A stretch of 10,180 bases of DNA from Pyrinomonadaceae bacterium (GTDB lineage: Bacteria > Acidobacteriota > Blastocatellia > Pyrinomonadales > Pyrinomonadaceae), in NCBI GenBank assembly GCA_013813825.1, contig JACCRA010000149.1, positions 1-10,180 on the forward strand, written 5' to 3'. The translations under genes and the position numbers were made by a program. Below are positions 6,538 through 10,180 of this stretch, piece after piece (the first letter of the stretch is position 1; the number at the start of each line of letters is the position of its first letter). Under the pieces are notes generated by a model. The model had not been told where the DNA came from, ran no database searches, and worked only from the letters and a program-made list of their open reading frames with translations.

Positions 6538-6566
6538 GTTTTAATTCTTCGCCGCGAGAAGATCAA
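6538..6566 (-). promoter_or_regulatory. Candidate promoter for the CBS gene
   Basis: On the minus strand TTGATC (6561-6566) and TAAAAC (6538-6543) are separated by 17 bases, each with four of six consensus matches. This would give a short leader of roughly 40 bases before the ATG at 6492. Confidence 0.35.
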
Positions 6567-6568
6567 GG

Positions 6569-6596
6569 AAAAGGCATGAGGCAAAAGGCATCAGGT
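6569..6596. repeat. Two tandem copies of a 14-base purine-rich unit
   Basis: aaaaggcatgaggc (6569-6582) is followed directly by aaaaggcatcaggt (6583-6596), identical at 12 of 14 positions. It resembles in composition the other intergenic simple repeats of this window. No function is evident. Confidence 0.5.
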
Positions 6597-6731
6597 AAAA
6601 ATGCGGGATTGAGCCGGAGAGATGATTCTCGATCCAGCGGCGCGTGTTCGGTCAGAGTCTGCTGTGCGATTATTTAAACTCCTTCCTAACTCTTTTGTTC
6701 GTCCGCTCTACCAATTTTTGCTTTTTTGCCT

Positions 6732-7754
6732 TCACTCGAAGAGCGAGCCTTGTGCCGTCGGGCGGCGGAAAGTGCGATGCACCGGCGTTTGGCGTTGGTC
6801 CTCCACGTTCAATCCGAGACGTTTGCAGTGGAGCTTGAACATCTGCGAGACGACGCGCCATTGCTCGCTCTGCCCGCGCATCCGCTCGCCAAACTGGCTT
6901 GAATTGAGCCGCCCGCCGCGCGCTTCGCGCAAGCGGTTCAGGACGCGCTCGGCTTTGGTCGGCAGGCGTTCATGCAGGCGCTCGATAAAATATGGGGCGA
7001 CGCTGCCGGGCAGACGCAACATGCCCATGAAGGCCGTCCCGGCTCCGGCCTCGCGCGCCCGCTTCAGGAGCCTCGGGATGTGCGAATCGTTCAGGCTCAA
7101 AATGACGGGAGCGACCGCGAGGCCGACCGGAATGCCGGCGCGCGACAGTTCTTCCATCGCCTTGAAGCGCGCGTCCGGCGCGGGCGCGAATGGTTCCAAC
7201 GCGCGTGCCGTCTCATGATCGCTAAATGGGATCGTAAAGAACACCTCGACCGCCGCCTGCCGGTGCAACTCGACGAGCAGATCGATGTCGCGCCGCACTA
7301 ACGCGGACTTGGTGATCAGGCTCACGGGGTTGCGAAATTCAAGACAGACTTCAAGGCATTTCCGCGTCAGACAATAATGTGCTTCGAGCGGCAAATATGG
7401 ATCGGAGGTAAACGAGAAGACGAGCACATCGCCCTTCCAAGAGGGGCGCAGCATCTCACGCCTGAGCAGTTCGGCGGCACGCACCTTGACGACGATCTTG
7501 CGCTCGAAGTCGGTGCCCGCGCCCCAGCCGAGATACTCGTGCGTCGGGCGCGAGAAGCAGTAAGTACAGGCGTGCGGACAGCCGCGATAGACGTTAACGC
7601 TATAGTCGAAGCCCACGTCGGGGCTGTTGTTATGCGTGATGATCGAGCGGGTCGCGTCCTCCTCGAAGACTTCCTGACGCGCCTCGGGCGGCTCGCCGAT
7701 CCACTCGACGTGCGTGCTGCTCCACGGGCTGGGTGGGTTCTCAACGTAACGCAT
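6732..7754 (-). CDS. PA0069-type radical SAM protein (SplB-like)
   Basis: A 340-residue radical S-adenosylmethionine protein. The iron-sulfur cluster motif CPHACTYC (59-66: Cys59, Cys63, Cys66) follows NVYRGC, and [20 protein letters not shown] (71-90) follows it. These features, with [13 protein letters not shown] and the [12 protein letters not shown] segment further on, match the family annotated as PA0069/Rv2578c-like, related to spore photoproduct lyase. The reaction of these non-sporulator members has not been established to my knowledge. The length is normal. A TTG six codons upstream could extend the frame. I prefer the ATG at 7754, where family-like sequence begins; both have only a weak GAGAG upstream. 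It lies 83 bases after the PilZ gene on the same strand, so a two-gene transcript is possible. Confidence 0.9.
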   Translation of the reverse strand: MRYVENPPSPWSSTHVEWIGEPPEARQEVFEEDATRSIITHNNSPDVGFDYSVNVYRGCPHACTYCFSRPTHEYLGWGAGTDFERKIVVKVRAAELLRREMLRPSWKGDVLVFSFTSDPYLPLEAHYCLTRKCLEVCLEFRNPVSLITKSALVRRDIDLLVELHRQAAVEVFFTIPFSDHETARALEPFAPAPDARFKAMEELSRAGIPVGLAVAPVILSLNDSHIPRLLKRAREAGAGTAFMGMLRLPGSVAPYFIERLHERLPTKAERVLNRLREARGGRLNSSQFGERMRGQSEQWRVVSQMFKLHCKRLGLNVEDQRQTPVHRTFRRPTAQGSLFE

Positions 7755-7837
7755 CTTTCGACTCTCAGGCAATTCGACTCTCTCTGAGGATGCTACCGAT
7801 CAACTCGGAGGCCCGGGCGAGAGTCACCCTGCCTGAC

Positions 7838-8149
7838 TCATTGCCCGAGGCCGTGTGAGAGCAGTTCTTCAAGCGCGGCCTCTTCTTCCGCGCCGGAGCC
7901 GGTGAAGCGCAACGCAAAACCCATCTCGGAAATCTGATAGACCACTTCGGCCCAAAGGTAAATCTGTCCGTCATCAGGCAGCCTGATTTCCAGCCGGATC
8001 AACTCGCTGGGCTGCACCTTATCAGAGGTCAAGAGGAAACAGCCGTTGCGGCTACTATCAACAATGATGCCCTCAAAGCGACCCAACACGCCCTCCCAAC
8101 GGGCTTCGAGATTGAGTTTTGCGCGTCCGGCTTTTCTCCGGTCTTCCAT
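7838..8149 (-). CDS. PilZ-domain cyclic-di-GMP binding protein
   Basis: A 103-residue single-domain PilZ protein. Both ligand-binding motifs are intact: RKAGR (5-9, RxxxR) and DSSRNG (31-36, DxSxxG). A beta-rich body follows, including LIRLEIRLPDDGQIYLWAEVVY, then a helical end rich in Glu and Ala. It should bind cyclic di-GMP in the cytoplasm and act as a small adaptor; the target is unknown. The start is the ATG at 8149, preceded by AAGGGG five bases upstream. Upstream in-frame starts (8170, 8221) would add a non-conserved stretch without good ribosome binding sites. The radical SAM gene follows after 83 bases. Confidence 0.9.
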   Translation of the reverse strand: MEDRRKAGRAKLNLEARWEGVLGRFEGIIVDSSRNGCFLLTSDKVQPSELIRLEIRLPDDGQIYLWAEVVYQISEMGFALRFTGSGAEEEAALEELLSHGLGQ

Positions 8150-8154
8150 AATTT

Positions 8155-8160
8155 CCCCTT
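8155..8160 (-). promoter_or_regulatory. Ribosome binding site deciding the PilZ start
   Basis: AAGGGG on the minus strand is five bases before the ATG at 8149. The resulting protein begins MEDRRKAGR, a common beginning for single-domain PilZ proteins. Confidence 0.55.
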
Positions 8161-8424
8161 CGTCCGTCATAGATCGCCGCTGCTTTGACGGGCAGTCAAT
8201 GATAGTTGAAAGCCTGTTCATCAAACGTCCCGGCGAGTTTAAGAGTCGCCAGAGATATTATCCACGATGAATCGCAAAGCAGGGAGCGTAAATGCTCGAC
8301 GGCGAGCGGCCGGCGGAAGCAACAAGTCAACCGCACACGGAACAGACTTGCTTGCTTAACTCTTCGCGGCTGCTCTACTATCTTCGCGCGCCTGCGGATT
8401 GACTGCAATTGCGGGCGTTTCTCA

Positions 8425-8453
8425 AACATAAGTTTTGACACCCGCTTTATCAA
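8425..8453 (-). promoter_or_regulatory. Candidate promoter toward the PilZ gene
   Basis: On the minus strand TTGATA (8448-8453, five of six to -35) is 17 bases from TATGTT (8425-8430, four of six to -10). If used for PilZ, the leader would be about 270 bases, which is long; it might instead drive a small RNA. Confidence 0.3.
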
Positions 8454-8487
8454 GCAACGATTTCCGCGCTCGCTCACAGCCGATGCC

Positions 8488-8538
8488 GGGACGGTCCTCC
8501 ATCGCTGAGTTTTCTTTTATGCATTGGAGGCCCGTCCC
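8488..8538 (+). repeat. Imperfect 14-bp inverted repeat upstream of the SPOR gene
   Basis: gggacggtcctcca (8488-8501) pairs with tggaggcccgtccc (8525-8538) at 13 of 14 positions around a 23-base, T-rich loop. It ends 26 bases before the SPOR gene's ATG, so it could be a leader hairpin near the ribosome binding site, a terminator-like structure or an operator. A further palindrome, cccgcggg, overlaps its end (8535-8542). Confidence 0.5.
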
Positions 8539-8564
8539 GCGGGAAATCTGAGAGCCTCGGTATC

Positions 8565-9611
8565 ATGATCATCTTTTGCCCGAAATGCCAACTCAGGGGT
8601 GAAATCGTGGACGCGCCGGAGGCGGCGTTCTGCCTTCGCGTGACGTGCGTCCGGTGCTCGTCCGCCTTCATCGTTACGGCAATTAACGACGAAGCGTTAA
8701 TTGTTCTCGACAAAACGTCTTCCGGCAAACTGCCCTCTGCCTCCGCCGCCATCGCTGACGCCATCGCCCAGACGACGCCCGCCGCCACTACGGCTACGGC
8801 TGCCGCCCGCCCCGCCGCAAAGTCAGCCGCGGGCGACGACACGCCGCTGCCACCGCGACCGTCTTCACTACGCGAACGCATCGCACTCGCTGACGCGCCG
8901 GCCTCATCCACACCACAACGACGGACAGCCGAAGCGGCGGCTTCATCTCCCACCATGCCAACCCCTGTCCCCGCCGCCACCGCCCGTCCGGCGGCAGACT
9001 CTTTCGACACGGCGTTATACTCGCAGCCCGCGACGATGCCGCAAATGATTGTTCAACCAGTTGACGGCTACGACACCGGCTCGCGTCTGCTGCGGGTGTC
9101 GCCGCTCTGGTGGCTCGCCGCCGGAGTTGCTGTCGCCGCTTTCGTCATCTTCTGTAACTGGCTGATCCGACCCGGAACCAACTCGCGTGATGCCGCCGTC
9201 AATCTTTCGCGCCCGCTGCCGCGCGGCTCCTCGGCCGGCAACAGCACCGCGAATCAGAATTTGACCGTGCCGACCGAAGATGAGACGACCTCCGACGACG
9301 ATTTGCCCGCCGCTCCGTCCCCGGCGCTGATTACGCCACAAGGGACCAATGATGCAAGCGGTGGTCGCGGCGCAGGCTTCACAGTGCAACTCGGCTCCTT
9401 CAACAAGATTGAAGAAGCGCAGGAACTGATCGCGAGCCTCGCCGCCACTGGCATTTCCGCGCGCCTCGACGCACGCCCGGCGTCAAAGAAAAAAGTCTGG
9501 TATCGCGTCCACTCCGGCCTCTTCGCGAGCCACGACGAGGCCGCCGCCTACGGCCGTCAACTTCGCGCCCAAAAGGCAGCCACCGATTTCGTCGTCACAC
9601 CGACAAACTAA
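8565..9611 (+). CDS. Zinc-ribbon, transmembrane and SPOR domain protein
   Basis: A 348-residue bitopic membrane protein. Residues 1-40 hold a zinc-ribbon-like module with CPKC (5-8) and CVRC (28-31), resembling MJ0042-type N-terminal fingers. A long low-complexity Ala/Pro/Ser/Thr linker (about 55-165) leads to one transmembrane helix at 181-201. A second, acidic linker follows, and then a C-terminal SPOR domain (about 271-346) with GFTVQLGSFN and VWYRVHSGLF. SPOR domains bind peptidoglycan strands stripped of stem peptides, typically at the division septum. The finger would be cytoplasmic and SPOR periplasmic, suggesting a protein tying a cytoplasmic partner to the cell wall. The ribosome binding site is weak (GAGAG ten bases upstream). 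It is transcribed alone and ends at the large palindrome. Confidence 0.88.
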   Translation: MIIFCPKCQLRGEIVDAPEAAFCLRVTCVRCSSAFIVTAINDEALIVLDKTSSGKLPSASAAIADAIAQTTPAATTATAAARPAAKSAAGDDTPLPPRPSSLRERIALADAPASSTPQRRTAEAAASSPTMPTPVPAATARPAADSFDTALYSQPATMPQMIVQPVDGYDTGSRLLRVSPLWWLAAGVAVAAFVIFCNWLIRPGTNSRDAAVNLSRPLPRGSSAGNSTANQNLTVPTEDETTSDDDLPAAPSPALITPQGTNDASGGRGAGFTVQLGSFNKIEEAQELIASLAATGISARLDARPASKKKVWYRVHSGLFASHDEAAAYGRQLRAQKAATDFVVTPTN

Positions 9612-9674
9612 AGGTGAAAGGCGAAAAGTGAAAGAGAGTAAGCCTTACTCTCTTTCACTTTTCGCCTTTCACCT
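9612..9674. terminator. 31-bp perfect inverted repeat between convergent genes
   Basis: The left arm 9612-9642 and right arm 9644-9674 are exact reverse complements around the single base 9643; a real hairpin loop would open a few central pairs. It begins right after the SPOR stop codon and ends one base before the VOC gene's stop, so it can form in both transcripts. One arm is nearly all purine, with repeated gtgaaag units. No T run follows. It may be a bidirectional terminator, a dispersed palindromic repeat, or both. Confidence 0.75.
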
Positions 9675-9675
9675 C

Positions 9676-10044
9676 TTACTTATCGTGCCATGTGACAAAA
9701 AACAAGCGGTAGTGATCCGGGTCTTCTAGTGTGACGAAGCGCCCGCCCCAGCCTTCGTCGTCGGGCATGGTAACGTCCACGCCGCGCGCGGACAGATCAC
9801 GGTAATAGTCTTCGACGTTCTCGACGCCGAAGAAGAAATGGACGCCGCGCCCGCGCCGCGCCATCGTCAGCAGTTGCTCGGCCAGCATCACCTTCAAGCG
9901 TCCGGCGCGCAACGTCGCCATCGGCGGCTCGCCGCCCGGCGTCGCCGAGACCAACTCGAATCCCAGACGGTCGCAGTAAAACTCGATTGAGTCTTCCAGC
10001 TTGTTGACTTCCAGAAACAGCAGATCGAGACCCGTCAGGCTCAT
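9676..10044 (-). CDS. VOC-superfamily (glyoxalase/bleomycin-resistance-like) protein
   Basis: A 122-residue single-subunit VOC protein, normal length for the fold, with two beta-alpha-beta-beta-beta modules. The first is LDLLFLEVNKLEDSIEFYCD (6-25) and RLGFELV (26-32). The second is VHFFFGVENVEDYYRDLSAR (68-87) and GGRFVTLEDPDHYRLFFV (100-117). The superfamily includes metal-dependent lyases, dioxygenases and drug-binding proteins. The usual first-strand His is absent, and the last strand reads YRLFF instead of carrying the metal-binding Glu, so a metal enzyme is doubtful. The substrate is unknown. It starts six bases after the upstream membrane-protein gene ends and has no ribosome binding site of its own, suggesting translational coupling. 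Confidence 0.88.
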   Translation of the reverse strand: MSLTGLDLLFLEVNKLEDSIEFYCDRLGFELVSATPGGEPPMATLRAGRLKVMLAEQLLTMARRGRGVHFFFGVENVEDYYRDLSARGVDVTMPDDEGWGGRFVTLEDPDHYRLFFVTWHDK

Positions 10045-10050
10045 AATTTA

Positions 10051-10180
10051 TTAGATAGCGGTCAGCAATTGATAGACGACGTACACGCCGCCGACGACGA
10101 GCGACCAGAAAACGGCTTCCTGCGCCCAGACGAGCCGGCGCAGAGGGTTGGCGGGCGTCGTTCCTTCGCGCGCATAGCCA
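10051..10180 (-). CDS. C-terminal end of a membrane protein (cut by the window edge)
   Basis: The last 42 codons of a minus-strand gene that begins outside the window. The visible part reads as a soluble stretch with PANPLRRLVWAQEAVFW followed by a hydrophobic helix (SLVVGGVYVVYQLLTAI) ending at the stop. Two consecutive TAA codons (10051-10053, 10048-10050) close it, directly upstream of the VOC gene, so the two are probably co-transcribed. The family cannot be recognised from this fragment. Confidence 0.6.
   Translation of the reverse strand, partial: GYAREGTTPANPLRRLVWAQEAVFWSLVVGGVYVVYQLLTAI

Larger units (their letters stand above)
8150..8564. other. 415-base divergent intergenic region
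   Basis: It separates the PilZ gene (minus) from the SPOR gene (plus). It contains a candidate minus-strand promoter, an isolated TTGACA on the plus strand (8435-8440) without a matching -10, and a strong inverted repeat just upstream of the SPOR gene. Short open frames on both strands (8196-8508) have no recognisable protein character and are not called. Confidence 0.55.

Noticed and set aside
7755..7772. TTG start adding six residues to the radical SAM protein
   Set aside because: The ATG at 7754 is preferred: it is a commoner start codon and the ribosome binding sites are equally weak.
8435..8440. Perfect TTGACA on the plus strand upstream of the SPOR gene
   Set aside because: No acceptable -10 hexamer 16-18 bases downstream (sequence there is acgatt/cgattt), so no promoter is called.
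8196..8508. Overlapping short open frames on both strands in the divergent region
   Set aside because: No ribosome binding sites, no recognisable motifs, and mutual overlap; treated as non-coding.
1..10180. Insertion sequences, CRISPR array, tRNA or rRNA genes, attachment sites
   Set aside because: No transposase or integrase gene, no regularly spaced repeat with unique spacers, and no cloverleaf or rRNA sequence was seen on either strand.

Overview
The window reads as a stretch of a bacterial chromosome of moderately high GC, with ordinary intergenic spacing, clear AGGAGG-type ribosome binding sites and no mobile element, tRNA, rRNA or CRISPR array. A LysW-type carrier protein, a PA0069-type radical SAM enzyme, a DUF4956 membrane protein and an exported kinase-like protein together fit an acidobacterium, perhaps of the Blastocatellia/Pyrinomonadales type. 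That assignment is inference from gene content; no phylogenetic marker is present.

Layout. At 11-199 (minus) lies a small zinc-ribbon LysW-like carrier protein, followed at the window edge by the ribosome binding site of an unseen gene. A 475-base non-coding stretch precedes an exported tyrosine/dual-specificity phosphatase (675-1268, plus) that ends at a 14-bp hairpin. From there up to 8149 all genes are on the minus strand. In transcription order they are a PilZ protein (8149-7838), a radical SAM protein (7754-6732), a two-CBS-domain protein (6492-6067), polyphosphate kinase 1 (5694-3490), an exported kinase-fold-like protein (3453-2491) and a DUF4956 membrane protein (2361-1384). A divergent plus-strand gene (8565-9611) encodes a zinc-ribbon/transmembrane/SPOR protein. 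It converges, across a 63-base nearly perfect palindrome, on a VOC-fold protein (10044-9676), preceded by the C-terminal end of a small membrane protein (10180-10051).

How the genes may work together. The most interesting part is 1384-5694: ppk1, the exported kinase-like gene 36 bases downstream of it, then the DUF4956 gene. From general knowledge, DUF4956 proteins are often encoded beside VTC-type polyphosphate polymerases and CotH-type secreted kinases. Here PPK1 and a different kinase-like protein appear to occupy those places. With the exported phosphatase converging from the other side, this is a phosphoryl-transfer neighbourhood with a cytoplasmic polyphosphate enzyme and at least two apparently exported partners. 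PilZ (c-di-GMP binding) and CBS (nucleotide sensing) lie upstream on the same strand, but wide gaps make one long operon unlikely.

Intergenic DNA carries several simple purine/pyrimidine-rich elements (5954-6048, 6569-6596, 9612-9674), apparently local low-complexity repeats; the last also sits where a bidirectional terminator would be expected.
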